DNA of 64,000 nt from CAMYOC01 sp963704875 (GCA_963704875.1 CAVPIA010000006.1:62001-126000), one strand, 5' to 3'; shown: positions 1 through 9,050, counted from the stretch's first letter. Made by a program: numbers and translations. The notes: a model not told the origin generated them from the letters alone.

Positions 1-122
1 TAGGCAGCGCAATCCGCCTGCCAGCCTGCCGCGGTGGCAATCGCCGCGCGGCTATCTGCCGGCCACATAAAAATCGCAAGCACTATCACCGGCATGAAAC
101 CGGGCGCGAGTCTGGAGATCAT
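1..122 (-). CDS. Partial exported protein, N-terminus only
   Basis: This is the 5' end of a gene running off the left edge of the window. An ATG at 122 follows an AGGA-type ribosome binding site about 8 nt upstream. The 40 visible residues begin MISRLAPGFMPVIVLAIF, a hydrophobic signal-peptide-like stretch, followed by an Ala-rich cleavage-like region (DSRAAIATAAGW). It lies on the same strand as, and 117 nt downstream of, the DUF4032 gene, so it could be the next gene of the maltodextrin operon. The function cannot be told from this fragment. No alternative start with a better ribosome binding site was seen. Confidence 0.5.
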   Translation of the reverse strand, partial: MISRLAPGFMPVIVLAIFMWPADSRAAIATAAGWQADCAA

Positions 123-239
123 GGAATTTTCCTGACAACTGATGCGGCCGGTATCGTCGCATGAAGGTTTCCGCGCCCGCAATCATCGACGCCCATCGAC
201 GCCGCTCAGATCGCGCCGCAGCCGCTGCCCGGCTCGCCT

Positions 240-1487
240 TCAGACATCCTCGGAGGCCCCCAACGGGCTGGTGTTGACCTGCGGATCCGGCATCAGCGTC
301 AGCACCTCGTCCACATAGGACGGGATAACCTCCTCCAGCGCAACATCACGGCCTTCCCGCTCCGACATGTACCAACGATGTTCGAGGATCTGGTGGAAGA
401 TCTCGGCGTCATCGAGCTTGGCCCGGTACACATCCGGGATTGCGGCCAGCGTCGGCCGGTACACTTCGGCGAACCAGCGGAAAGCAGAGGTCGTCACCGG
501 GATATCCTGTTCCTGTACACCCGTCTGCCAGGCGCTGAAGCTGTACATGTCATTGAGCAAACGGCGGGCCTGATTCTCCTGCACTTCAAGACCCGTCAGT
601 GAGTGCACCAGTCGTCGATGGTGCCCTGCTTCGACGACATCCGCATGCATGCGCAACTGGCCATCGGGCAGGGTCTCGATCTCCAGTTCGTCAACGTCAT
701 AACCCATCTGATTGAGACGGCACAGACGTGCGTCGATGCGATATTGCTGATCCGGCGGGAATATCTCATCGCGGACGATCTCGTCCCACAATGACTGATA
801 CCTGGCTTCTACTGACCACGCCGCCGCAACCGGATCGACACCCTCCGGCAGTCCAAAACCCGCCTCCAGATCGAGCAACTCCCCGCCCAGATTTTCACGC
901 GCAATGTCCAGGTCATGACGCCGCTGCCCGGCGCTGAGAGAGCGGTGAAGCTCGCCGGTTTCCGCATCGACCATATAGGCCGCATAGAAACCAGCGTCCA
1001 GACGGAACAGCGTATTGGACAGCGAACAGTCGCCCCAGAAGAATCCGGCCAGATGCAGACGCACCAGTAACTCTGCAACAGCATCGAGCAGCTTGTTCGC
1101 CTGCTCGACGCTGGCGCCGCTGGTAATCATGCTGCGTAACGGCAGCGAGCGATCGAGATAACGCGTGACCAGAAGTCCCCTCTCTTTCACTGCCGGGCTC
1201 GCGTTGGCAAGACTGGCCCTTTCGGTAGTCACGCAAACCGCCTGCACCACCGGCAGACCCATCTCTTCAAGATCGCGCAGCAACCCGTACTCGCGCAACG
1301 CCAGACGGTCACTGGTTTCCTTGATTGCGTAAACCACATCGCGGTAGCGGACGAAGCGCACGATATTGCGAAACAGACCGTGAGAGACGGTCACCAGACT
1401 GTCCACATCCCACTCGAGCAGGGGCTTTTCCCACGGCAAGATGAGCCCGGTCGGGAAGTCCTTCTTGGATGCGACCTGGAGCTTCAT
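240..1487 (-). CDS. DUF4032 family protein with kinase-like motifs
   Basis: The 415-residue product resembles the DUF4032 family, whose fold is related to protein and lipopolysaccharide kinases. Kinase-like landmarks are visible: Lys56 in AIKE, Glu65 in LREYGLL, a catalytic-loop-like HLAGFFWGDCSLSNTL (His145, Asp153, Asn158) and a metal-loop-like MVDAETGE (Asp174). No signal peptide or membrane segment is seen, so it should be cytoplasmic. It lies 21 nt downstream of malQ on the same strand and is the last complete gene of the maltodextrin operon in this window. That context suggests, but does not show, action on a sugar or a signalling substrate. The catalytic activity and the substrate are unknown. 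Confidence 0.75.
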   Translation of the reverse strand: MKLQVASKKDFPTGLILPWEKPLLEWDVDSLVTVSHGLFRNIVRFVRYRDVVYAIKETSDRLALREYGLLRDLEEMGLPVVQAVCVTTERASLANASPAVKERGLLVTRYLDRSLPLRSMITSGASVEQANKLLDAVAELLVRLHLAGFFWGDCSLSNTLFRLDAGFYAAYMVDAETGELHRSLSAGQRRHDLDIARENLGGELLDLEAGFGLPEGVDPVAAAWSVEARYQSLWDEIVRDEIFPPDQQYRIDARLCRLNQMGYDVDELEIETLPDGQLRMHADVVEAGHHRRLVHSLTGLEVQENQARRLLNDMYSFSAWQTGVQEQDIPVTTSAFRWFAEVYRPTLAAIPDVYRAKLDDAEIFHQILEHRWYMSEREGRDVALEEVIPSYVDEVLTLMPDPQVNTSPLGASEDV

Positions 1488-1508
1488 CCCTTATCGTCCG
1501 CGCCTGAA

Positions 1509-3698
1509 TCAGCCGCCGGATCGACGCTCTGCGGTGATCCGCTGAGCCACTTCCCGGATCTCATCGAGTGTCAGCCATTGTTCGAGGTCGCGGGTAAGCT
1601 TGCGCTGCCAGTTCGGATGCTCGTCGGCGGTGCCGGGAACATTGACCGGCGTATCCATGGCTAACCAATCTTCGGGTTGCACAACCATCAACGCGGCCCT
1701 GCTGCGGGCGATATATGCCTGGATCGCGCAGCTCAGATCCCAACTCATCTGTGCAGCGGAGGCCGGATCGGCCAGCGCCGACTGCGGCAGCAGTCCATGG
1801 CGATGCAGTGCCTGGCAGATGATATGCCGTTCATCTACCCGGGCCATGGCGACCGCTTGTCGGGTATTTTCGTCAGGGTAAAGCTGCAGACGGTCGCGCA
1901 GTTCAATGTCGCTCCCTTGCCAGTAGCTGACAAGCGGGGGCAAATCGTGGGTAGATACCGTCACCAGTGCATGCGCCGGATAATGCTGCGGTTCCAGCGC
2001 CCGGCCATCGTCCTCGCGCTCGAAGAAGAACACCCGGTAGGAGTAGACGCCGTGGTCCGGCATCGCCCGGCGGATTGCGTCGGGTACCACCCCGAGATCC
2101 TCGCCTATCACCAGGCAGCGATGACGCTGGCTTTCCAGCGCCAGAATGGCCATGAGCGCCTGCAGATCGTAATGCACATAGGCGCCTTCATTTGCCGACA
2201 GCCCCGCAGGCACCCACCACAAACGGAACAGGACCATCACGTGATCGATGCGCAACGCGCCACCAGCACCCATATTGGCACGCAACAGATCGATAAACGG
2301 CTGATAGGCGCGTTCAACCAGGACATCCGGACGCATCGGCGGAATACCCCAGTCCTGTCCCTGTAGCGCGAGCGGGTCCGGCGGCGCACCCACGCTCGCG
2401 CCCTCTGCATACAGCGAATGGTCTGACCAGGCATCCGCGCCACCGGCGTCGATGCCTACCGCCAGATCCCGGTAGACCCCGATCTGCATCCCGGCTTCAG
2501 TCGCAGCATTCTCAGCCCGGGCAAGTTGCTCGGCACAAATCCACTGGAGAAACATGTAGTAGCGGATCTGATCGCGATGGGACCGTCTGAAGGCCGCGAC
2601 CGCGTCGCTATCCGGTGACTGGTACGCGCTCGGCCAGGCTTGCCAGCCACCGGGCCGGCCGGATTCCGTGAAGTGCGCCTGAAGCGCATAGAATATTCCT
2701 AATTTTTCAATGGCCTGCCGTCGGTTTCTTATAAATTCATCAAACTCAAGGAGGCGATCCGGATCCGGTGCGGCGACAAAATCAGCGTAAACCAGCCGCA
2801 GGACCTCTTCCTTGGCCGCCCACACGCCCGCATAGTCGACGTATGCGGGTTTCCTTAGCACGGCCAGCCGGGCCTGAAAGGCAGGGCTGGATACCAGCGC
2901 CAGGGCGCTCTCAGAGCGGGCAAACTCTGGCACGGCCTCAGGATCGATATAAACCGTATTGAGAAAGTCTCTGCTTGCCGGACTATACGGGCTGCAATGC
3001 ATTGGGTCGGCCGGAAACAGCGCATGTAGCGGGTTCAGGCCGAGCAGATCTGCGCCAAGGTCCGCGGCTGTTGTCGCCATGTTCACCAGATCGGTGAAGT
3101 CCCCGATGCCCCAGTTGCGGGACGAGCGGACCGAGTAGAGCTGTACGGCCATACCCCAGAGTCGCCGCCCGTCAGCGACGGCGGGCGGCTCATAGCAGCG
3201 TTCCGGCGCCAGGATAAGGCGTGTTTCTGCAAGCGGGTCCCCTTGCGTGGTCTCAAGTCGCAAACGGTGATAACCCAAAGGCAGATCATCCGGCAGCTCG
3301 AAGGCCAGACGGCAGAAGCCGACACCATCAATCACTCGGTCGCCGACGACCGGCAGCATCCCCGGCTCGATATCACCGGTGCGCTCGGCACCGTCTTCGA
3401 GCCAAACCCGCCAACGCAGATGGGGTAACAAGGGTCGCATGACGGTAAACCGCAAGCTTCTGTCCCGGGATGGACGCCGCACCACAACCGGTGGCAGGAC
3501 CTGGCGCCAGCGGCGCTCGTCCAACTCCGCGGCGCGCTGTGCCAGCGCGTCCGGGTCGTCCAGATCGTGGCCCATCGCGGCAAGCAATCGGCACAGACTT
3601 TGTTCCGAAACCTCGCGGATCTCTCCGCGATAGTCGGCATAGTTGCGCTCGATGCCGCGCAGCTGTCTAAGCCACTCGATCAGTCCTGGATCTGTCAT
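1509..3698 (-). CDS. malQ: 4-alpha-glucanotransferase (amylomaltase, GH77)
   Basis: The enzyme disproportionates maltodextrins in the cytoplasm, releasing glucose and making longer chains for phosphorylase. GH77 landmarks are visible: QLYSVRSSRNWGIGDF, then GAPPDPLALQGQDWG, RIDHVMVLFRLWW with the nucleophile Asp, VIGEDLGVVP with the acid/base Glu, and VSTHDLPPLVSYW. The usual length for proteobacterial MalQ is about 700 residues. The reading frame opens at 3716, but the ATG at 3698 (MTDPGLIEW) is preferred because GGAGAGG lies just upstream; this gives 729 residues. It sits between a glucodextranase-C-like exported protein and DUF4032, all on the minus strand, consistent with one operon fed by MalEFGK import. 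Confidence 0.95.
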   Translation of the reverse strand: MTDPGLIEWLRQLRGIERNYADYRGEIREVSEQSLCRLLAAMGHDLDDPDALAQRAAELDERRWRQVLPPVVVRRPSRDRSLRFTVMRPLLPHLRWRVWLEDGAERTGDIEPGMLPVVGDRVIDGVGFCRLAFELPDDLPLGYHRLRLETTQGDPLAETRLILAPERCYEPPAVADGRRLWGMAVQLYSVRSSRNWGIGDFTDLVNMATTAADLGADLLGLNPLHALFPADPMHCSPYSPASRDFLNTVYIDPEAVPEFARSESALALVSSPAFQARLAVLRKPAYVDYAGVWAAKEEVLRLVYADFVAAPDPDRLLEFDEFIRNRRQAIEKLGIFYALQAHFTESGRPGGWQAWPSAYQSPDSDAVAAFRRSHRDQIRYYMFLQWICAEQLARAENAATEAGMQIGVYRDLAVGIDAGGADAWSDHSLYAEGASVGAPPDPLALQGQDWGIPPMRPDVLVERAYQPFIDLLRANMGAGGALRIDHVMVLFRLWWVPAGLSANEGAYVHYDLQALMAILALESQRHRCLVIGEDLGVVPDAIRRAMPDHGVYSYRVFFFEREDDGRALEPQHYPAHALVTVSTHDLPPLVSYWQGSDIELRDRLQLYPDENTRQAVAMARVDERHIICQALHRHGLLPQSALADPASAAQMSWDLSCAIQAYIARSRAALMVVQPEDWLAMDTPVNVPGTADEHPNWQRKLTRDLEQWLTLDEIREVAQRITAERRSGG

Positions 3699-3736
3699 CG
3701 ACCTCTCCGGCGCCATTGCTACGCACGCAGCCCCGA

Positions 3737-4978
3737 CTATAGCTCGGCAAGGATCTTCTGCCTTAGAGCCTCGTATTCATCGGCAGTGATCAGGTGATCG
3801 TCGCGTAGCGCATTGAGCGTCCTCAGGCGATCCGGAATGGTTCGCCGGCCACTGCTTTCCGGCGCGGAACCAGCAGACGTCGCACTACCAGAACCACTGC
3901 TCACCTTGGGGCCCGCGCCTGTCGCCGGCCCGGTACCGGGCCCGCCGGACGTGCCGGACGCAGCGGACACACTTGAAGATCCTCTGCGAGCGGTTTGCGG
4001 CGTGCTGCCAGCCACCGACGCCACGCCTCCGGGACTGAACCCGGGCACCACCGCCAGCCGGTTTTCGGTAACGTTATAGTCAGACAGCGCGCGCTGCTGA
4101 TCGGCGATACTTGGCGCCAGCAGATCGATCACCGGCGGCTGATTAATGTCGCCATCATTGACGATGCCGAACCGGTCCGAGTGTCGCCCGTACGCAGCCG
4201 GTATCACCATCAGGTTGAACTGACCAGGCGTCAGATTGACTATCTTCGATAATTGCTCGACTTCACAGCCGGTGACCAGCACCGAATAGCCCCAGTCGGG
4301 GCTCGCCTGACCGCCCAGAAAACTGTCCGGCACAAAAAACTCGATCTCGCGGCTGCCACGGATACGGATCTTGGTTGGGAACAGGAAATTCTGCTCAAGG
4401 TCGGCTTCAACCTGCTCTTCGGAGACCTGTAACTGCTCTTTAGTCACCTTGCCAAATTCATTGCGCAGCGCGTCCTCAGCCTGTTTCTCGAGATGCACTT
4501 TGTAATAGGCCCGCGCGACTTCGGGACGCGGACTGAGCACCACCGCCTTCTCCCATGCGTTGGCTGCGGCAATGTCCACCTGCCGGCCAGGTAATGTGTC
4601 TATCCTGCCGGACCCGCTGACGCGGTCCTGATCGATGTAGACATCGATGTTGAAGGTATAGAAACCATGACGCGCAAGGCTGGTCAACGGCTCCTTGCCA
4701 AGATAGGTAGACAAGCCCTTGGGGCTGGCGATCGGTCGCGCCAGCCGCGCCCGGAACCAGGTGCCGTCGTTGCCATCGTAGGCGCGAAATGAAACCAGAT
4801 CCAGACTTCCGATCTCGATCCAGCCATCGTTGGGATAGACCAGATCGCCGGCGCCGAAGTCATCACCTCTCGGATCATCCAGAACAAATATCTCTTTGCT
4901 GCTGACGGATGTCGCCGTCAGAGCAAAGATAAGCAAAAAAAATGCCTGGATAAGTGCGGGTGCGTGCTTGTGAGTCAT
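3737..4978 (-). CDS. Exported glucodextranase-C-like protein with C-terminal SHOCT segment
   Basis: The 413-residue product starts with a signal peptide (MTHKHAPALIQAFFLLIFAL, then TATSVSS). The mature N-terminus carries the DDPRGDDFGAGDLVYPNDG pattern typical of the glucodextranase C-terminal binding-module family (PF09985 type), with a second conserved part around AWEKAVVLSPRPE. Residues from about 330 to 380 form a Ser/Gly/Ala-rich linker. The last 30 residues (RLRTLNALRDDHLITADEYE) match the SHOCT pattern, a short helical oligomerisation segment. It lies just downstream of the outer-membrane barrel gene with a terminator-like hairpin between them, and upstream of malQ. A maltodextrin-binding or porin-partner role in the periplasm is inferred. 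The SHOCT tail on an exported protein is unusual. Confidence 0.75.
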   Translation of the reverse strand: MTHKHAPALIQAFFLLIFALTATSVSSKEIFVLDDPRGDDFGAGDLVYPNDGWIEIGSLDLVSFRAYDGNDGTWFRARLARPIASPKGLSTYLGKEPLTSLARHGFYTFNIDVYIDQDRVSGSGRIDTLPGRQVDIAAANAWEKAVVLSPRPEVARAYYKVHLEKQAEDALRNEFGKVTKEQLQVSEEQVEADLEQNFLFPTKIRIRGSREIEFFVPDSFLGGQASPDWGYSVLVTGCEVEQLSKIVNLTPGQFNLMVIPAAYGRHSDRFGIVNDGDINQPPVIDLLAPSIADQQRALSDYNVTENRLAVVPGFSPGGVASVAGSTPQTARRGSSSVSAASGTSGGPGTGPATGAGPKVSSGSGSATSAGSAPESSGRRTIPDRLRTLNALRDDHLITADEYEALRQKILAEL

Positions 4979-4987
4979 GACGTCAAT

Positions 4988-5021
4988 AAAAAAGGCAGCC
5001 CTGGAGCCCAGAGCCGCCTTT
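4988..5021 (-). terminator. Intrinsic terminator-like hairpin downstream of the porin gene
   Basis: Read on the minus strand, AAAGGC pairs with GCCTTT around an interrupted stem closed by a GGGCTCC loop region, followed by a run of six T. It sits between the stop of the outer-membrane barrel gene and the start of the SHOCT-tailed gene. It may lower expression of the distal genes relative to the barrel gene rather than end the operon completely. Confidence 0.6.
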
Positions 5022-5039
5022 GATGCTAACAGAGCTTGC

Positions 5040-7187
5040 TCAGAAGCTCACTTTCATAAACGCCTTCAGGCGGTATTGGTTCAGGTCTACATCGTCGGTG
5101 GAAATATTGCCTAGCGGGGTAACCACGAAATCGCCGGTCGGATTCAGGCGGGCACGGGTTCCGTTGTCATTGACATAAAACTTGGGATCGTAATTCCCCC
5201 AGAACCAGTCAGCAGCGGCGCCGAATTCGACCCCGGACAGAAAGTAGTTCAGCACCAGACCGATCCGGTTCTTGGTGTTGTCGCCGGTCAGGTATTCGAT
5301 ATAGCCAAAGTCGTTGCTGCCCTCGAAACCCATGCCGACAGGCGCGGTGTCGATCGTCCCGTCCACAATTTCGACATCCCAGTAGTCGTACAACACTGTC
5401 GCATAAAGGTCCGGATGCAGCTGATAGCCCACGCTGAAGCCGTACAAAGCATATTCTGCCTTGCGATCATCGCAACCGACACAGGTGCCCCACTGAGTCG
5501 CGAAGTTCGGCACCCAGTCCGGGTTAACAACTCCATCGGGATAGCCGTCACCATAGGCGTCCACCAGGCCTTTCTGCGAGGTCACGCGATGGTCATCATC
5601 CTTGATGAACTGGTAGCGCAAACCCAGATCGATGCCGTTGGCGATGTCCCAGACGTAGTCCATGTTGAAGCCGAACTGCTGGACTTCCCGATCCTGATAC
5701 GCGGAATACGGTGCACGATAGTCGCCGCCCAGACCCCAGGCATGGTTACCCTCGTTGCGCGGGTACTTGCCACAGTTGGTGTTGTAGCCCTGGCCGGTCG
5801 CGTTGTCGATTGTTCCGCCGCAGGCCTGCCAGTTGGTGTCGAAGTCAAAGTAGGAGTATTCGGCCGAGAACTCGATATCGTTCCAGGTGTACTTGGGCAC
5901 GATGGTAATGCCCTTGTAGCCATGCACATCGTAGGCTACCGGCTCGTCAAAGTCAGTGAAGTCGTTGTCGGCCATCAGCGATACGACCTGCTGGGTCTCA
6001 CCGTCCCAGCCGCCATAACCCAGACCGGCGGTGGCGTTGCCGTTCTCGATATTGCCGAAATTGTAGTCCGGACGACCCCACTGGAAGGTATTCATCCAAC
6101 CCGAGGTCAGCAGCACGTCAGCTTCGCGCCGTGCTGATTGCACCGACATGTAGTCAGCACCGATCCAGAACCCCTGGATGTTGAAGGTCAGATCCGAGAC
6201 CAGAAAATCAGAGACATCCAGATTGATAAACCAGGAATAGTCGTTCGCGCTCTCATTGAGCAAGGGGCTGAAACGGCAATTACCGTTGTACAGACCGTCG
6301 CACTCGGTGTCATCCACGTTGTACCAGGAGTAATAGTACGAACCGGATATATCCACATAATCAAAGCCCGCGTATTCGGCTTTCAGACCTGCGACGGTGT
6401 TGTCATATCGGGTAACAGTATCAGTGCCGTCACGGATATCGTTGTCGTTACCGTCGTTGAACAGTTCGTCTCTGGAAATCTCCTTGTCATAGACATACAT
6501 CAGAATACCGGTGGTATTCAGATCGGTGCTCGCGTTCCAGCGCATCTGGCCGACCAGCGCAGCATCATTTGCCTCCATCTTGGTCGCGTCATCCTCGCCC
6601 CGGGTGACAAACCGCGGGCCGGCAAACAACTTGGGTAGCGAGACACGGGCAAAGTCCCAGCGAAGGTCGTTCTCCAGCATTGAACCCTGGAGCAGGATGC
6701 CCGAGGCATTGTCGCGATCGATATAGCGGTACTTGCCCTGGGTCATCGGGTCGAACATGCCAAAGTCATTGGAGCCGATCGTGGCTGAATCGATCCACTC
6801 ATAACCCGGCGTGATCACCGCCCGAACCCCACGCATCTTCACATACTGGGCCGAGCGTTCGTCCGCCTCTTCCGGACCGAAACCGCCAAAATTAGTCCAG
6901 AAGTTGCGGTTGAACCGGGCTTTCAGACGACCGCTAATCTCGACCTGTTTGGACACCTGGTTGCGGAACATGAGTTCGAACTCGATGCCCTGCCCCTGAT
7001 CACCACCGGCTTCGCCCGGGGTGGTTTCCGCATTGTTATACAGCGCGGACTCCTGATTGCGGTCACCGTCCAGGAATTTGGCGTAAACCGATCCGAACCA
7101 TTCCATTTCCCCGGCCGTTGCCACCGTAGCCGGTGCACACAGGGCCGCGCTCACTGCTGCCGCCAGCACCAGGTTATTTTTTTTCAT
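5040..7187 (-). CDS. Outer-membrane beta-barrel (porin-like) protein of the maltodextrin locus
   Basis: The 715-residue product has a signal peptide (MKKNNLVLAAAVSAALCAP) and a mature start GEMEWFGSVYAKF. Alternating aromatic/polar strands follow throughout, and it ends in KAFMKVSF with a terminal Phe, the signature recognised by the outer-membrane assembly machinery. ATG 7187 is chosen over the upstream in-frame start at 7223 because GGGGGAGCAG precedes it. The gene lies between two glucodextranase-C-like genes and downstream of malG, so passage of maltodextrins through the outer membrane is the likely role. It is not a recognisable LamB and has no TonB box or plug domain. Predicted loops hold several Cys pairs (ECDGLYNGNC, CVGC), which is uncommon for porins. 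The substrate is inferred from context only. Confidence 0.8.
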   Translation of the reverse strand: MKKNNLVLAAAVSAALCAPATVATAGEMEWFGSVYAKFLDGDRNQESALYNNAETTPGEAGGDQGQGIEFELMFRNQVSKQVEISGRLKARFNRNFWTNFGGFGPEEADERSAQYVKMRGVRAVITPGYEWIDSATIGSNDFGMFDPMTQGKYRYIDRDNASGILLQGSMLENDLRWDFARVSLPKLFAGPRFVTRGEDDATKMEANDAALVGQMRWNASTDLNTTGILMYVYDKEISRDELFNDGNDNDIRDGTDTVTRYDNTVAGLKAEYAGFDYVDISGSYYYSWYNVDDTECDGLYNGNCRFSPLLNESANDYSWFINLDVSDFLVSDLTFNIQGFWIGADYMSVQSARREADVLLTSGWMNTFQWGRPDYNFGNIENGNATAGLGYGGWDGETQQVVSLMADNDFTDFDEPVAYDVHGYKGITIVPKYTWNDIEFSAEYSYFDFDTNWQACGGTIDNATGQGYNTNCGKYPRNEGNHAWGLGGDYRAPYSAYQDREVQQFGFNMDYVWDIANGIDLGLRYQFIKDDDHRVTSQKGLVDAYGDGYPDGVVNPDWVPNFATQWGTCVGCDDRKAEYALYGFSVGYQLHPDLYATVLYDYWDVEIVDGTIDTAPVGMGFEGSNDFGYIEYLTGDNTKNRIGLVLNYFLSGVEFGAAADWFWGNYDPKFYVNDNGTRARLNPTGDFVVTPLGNISTDDVDLNQYRLKAFMKVSF

Positions 7188-7219
7188 TCTGCTCCCCCGA
7201 AGGCTCGTTCTATTTTTAT

Positions 7220-8065
7220 TCATTCGCCCGTGGCGTTGATCATTTGCAGCGTTGCCATCTCGACGGGATTGCCGTCAGCGTCACATTTGTAAGCAAGCAT
7301 GTCGTATTGAGCCTGAATCTCGGCTTCGGTCCCCTGCGCCGGCGGCGCCAGGATGTCCATCACATGCGGGTCGCAATTCATGTCGTTACCGCCACCAAAA
7401 CGGTGCTGGCCTTCATACTCGTTAACCTTACGCGTCAGCAGATCGGACTTGTCCGGGAAGCCCTCGTTTGACTGCATCACGACCTGGTAACTCCAGGCGA
7501 AGGGGTCTTGCATGCCGCTTGCGTCCACCGTGGCCAGATCCTCGATCGGCACCCGACCACTGATGCACTTGCCCTTGCCCAGCGTCTTGCGCGGCACCAG
7601 CAGGGCACCAGACTCAACCTCAAACGGTGCCTTCATCTTGGCCTCGGCCGTCACACGAGATTGCTGTTGTGGTGAAAGAATCACAGCCCGGTTCCAGGTG
7701 CTTTCGGGTCCAAACTGGATGTTCAGGCCCGGCAGACCATTGGTCTGGCCGGCATCCAGCGCGCCGGTGTTGATGAACACGATCACCATTTGCACCGCAA
7801 AACCGACGCCCATGCCCCAGGGATCGTCGAGCTTGCTGTTGACGCAGACTTTAAATTCGACGTTTTTGCCCTTGGGGGTCACCTCGAAACTGGTGATGTC
7901 GAATGAACCTGGCGCATAGACCGCGTCGGTGGGATAGACATAGTTGCCAGGCCCCTTATCGTCGCCGGTCGGGTCCTTGAACTCAATGCTGGCCCCGAAT
8001 GCCGGCGCGGCAGCCATCGCACCCAGCGCGCAGCCCGCAAGCAAATGTCTGATTATTGTGGTCAT
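7220..8065 (-). CDS. Exported glucodextranase-C-like (PF09985-type) protein
   Basis: The 281-residue product begins with a signal peptide (MTTIIRHLLAGCALGAMAAA, then PAFGA). The mature N-terminus shows FKDPTGDDKGPGNYVYPTD followed by PGSFDITSFEV, the pattern of the glucodextranase C-terminal binding module. A second conserved block is ESTWNRAVILSPQ. ATG 8065 is chosen because AGGAGGA lies 7 nt upstream; the frame opens slightly earlier at 8089. It lies between malG and the outer-membrane barrel gene, with 32 nt to the barrel start. The family is found with alpha-glucan hydrolases and transporters; a periplasmic glucan-binding or porin-escort role is an inference. It is paralogous in its N-terminal motif to the gene at 3737-4978. 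Confidence 0.75.
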   Translation of the reverse strand: MTTIIRHLLAGCALGAMAAAPAFGASIEFKDPTGDDKGPGNYVYPTDAVYAPGSFDITSFEVTPKGKNVEFKVCVNSKLDDPWGMGVGFAVQMVIVFINTGALDAGQTNGLPGLNIQFGPESTWNRAVILSPQQQSRVTAEAKMKAPFEVESGALLVPRKTLGKGKCISGRVPIEDLATVDASGMQDPFAWSYQVVMQSNEGFPDKSDLLTRKVNEYEGQHRFGGGNDMNCDPHVMDILAPPAQGTEAEIQAQYDMLAYKCDADGNPVEMATLQMINATGE

Positions 8066-8089
8066 GCACTCTCCTCCTGAGCTGGACAT

Positions 8090-8140
8090 CTTAATTAACT
8101 GAAGTACAGCGATTATTCAATTGATACAAATACCTACTGA
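8090..8140 (-). promoter_or_regulatory. AT-rich candidate promoter upstream of the exported-protein and porin genes
   Basis: The 100-nt gap between malG and the glucodextranase-C-like gene contains a markedly AT-rich block in an otherwise GC-rich locus. On the minus strand a TTGAAT hexamer at 8115-8120 could act as a -35 element with poor -10 candidates about 17 nt further on. This would let the exported protein and the porin be expressed above the level of the ABC transporter. The match to consensus is weak. Confidence 0.25.
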
Positions 8141-8165
8141 TGGGTTCTGAGAGCCCGGTCAAGTC

Positions 8166-9050
8166 TCATCCCTTGACCCCACCCGCTGTCAGACCAGATA
8201 CCAGATACTTCTGCAAGTAAAGGAAGAGAAGCACCACGGGCAACGAAATAATGATGGAACCGGCGGCGAAATATCCCCAGTTGGAGGCAAATCCGCCGAC
8301 AAAGAACTTCAGACCGACCGGCGCTGTGTACTTGATCTCTTCCTCGAGAAAGGTCGCCGCCAGGATGAATTCGTTCCACGCGGTCATGAACGAGAACAGG
8401 GCCGTGACCGCAACCGCCGGTTTGGCCAGCGGCAGAATGATCTTGAAGAAGATGACCTGCCTGGAGGCCCCATCCATGATGGCGGATTCTTCGATCTCCA
8501 GCGGGATGGTGTCGAAGTACCCCTTCATCATCCATACGCAAAATGGAATCGCCGTCACCGAGTACACGAGCACCAGGCCCAGGTAACTGTTGCCCAGATG
8601 CAACCAGCTGACGATGATGATGTAAATCGGCACCAGGAGCAATGTGCCCGGGAACATCTGCGAAATCAGGAACGACATCATGCCGGCCTTGCGCCCCGGA
8701 AACTGAAATCGCGAGAATGCGTATGCTGCGGTGCACGCAAGAAATACACCCAGCACAGTGGTTGCCCCGGCAACGATCGCGCTATTCAACATCCAGCGCA
8801 AAAAGGGCTGCTCGGTCAGAACGTCGCGGAAATTTTGCAGCGAATATTGCTCGGGCCAGGGGACGATCGCGCGCAGGCGATCGAAGAAGGTCGGATCGCT
8901 GGGCACCTCCACAAAAGCCAGGCTCTGCTGCCCCGAAAAGGCCACGGTAAATACCCACAACACCGGATAAATTGCGATGATCGCAAAGATGATCAGAAAG
9001 ATGTGCAGGCCGATATGGGAGCCACCGCGGATCGAGTTTCGGGCACTCAT
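8166..9050 (-). CDS. malG: Maltodextrin ABC transporter permease (MalG type)
   Basis: The 294-residue inner-membrane permease has six hydrophobic segments, the first at about residues 15-37. The EAA loop is visible as EESAIMDGASRQVIFF followed by KIILPLAKP, which contacts the MalK ATPase. The ATG at 9050 overlaps the malF stop by 4 nt (ATGA), showing translational coupling. Together with malF, malE and malK it forms a complete carbohydrate-uptake type 1 ABC importer. Maltodextrin specificity rests on the surrounding amylase, malQ and porin genes. Confidence 0.9.
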   Translation of the reverse strand: MSARNSIRGGSHIGLHIFLIIFAIIAIYPVLWVFTVAFSGQQSLAFVEVPSDPTFFDRLRAIVPWPEQYSLQNFRDVLTEQPFLRWMLNSAIVAGATTVLGVFLACTAAYAFSRFQFPGRKAGMMSFLISQMFPGTLLLVPIYIIIVSWLHLGNSYLGLVLVYSVTAIPFCVWMMKGYFDTIPLEIEESAIMDGASRQVIFFKIILPLAKPAVAVTALFSFMTAWNEFILAATFLEEEIKYTAPVGLKFFVGGFASNWGYFAAGSIIISLPVVLLFLYLQKYLVSGLTAGGVKG

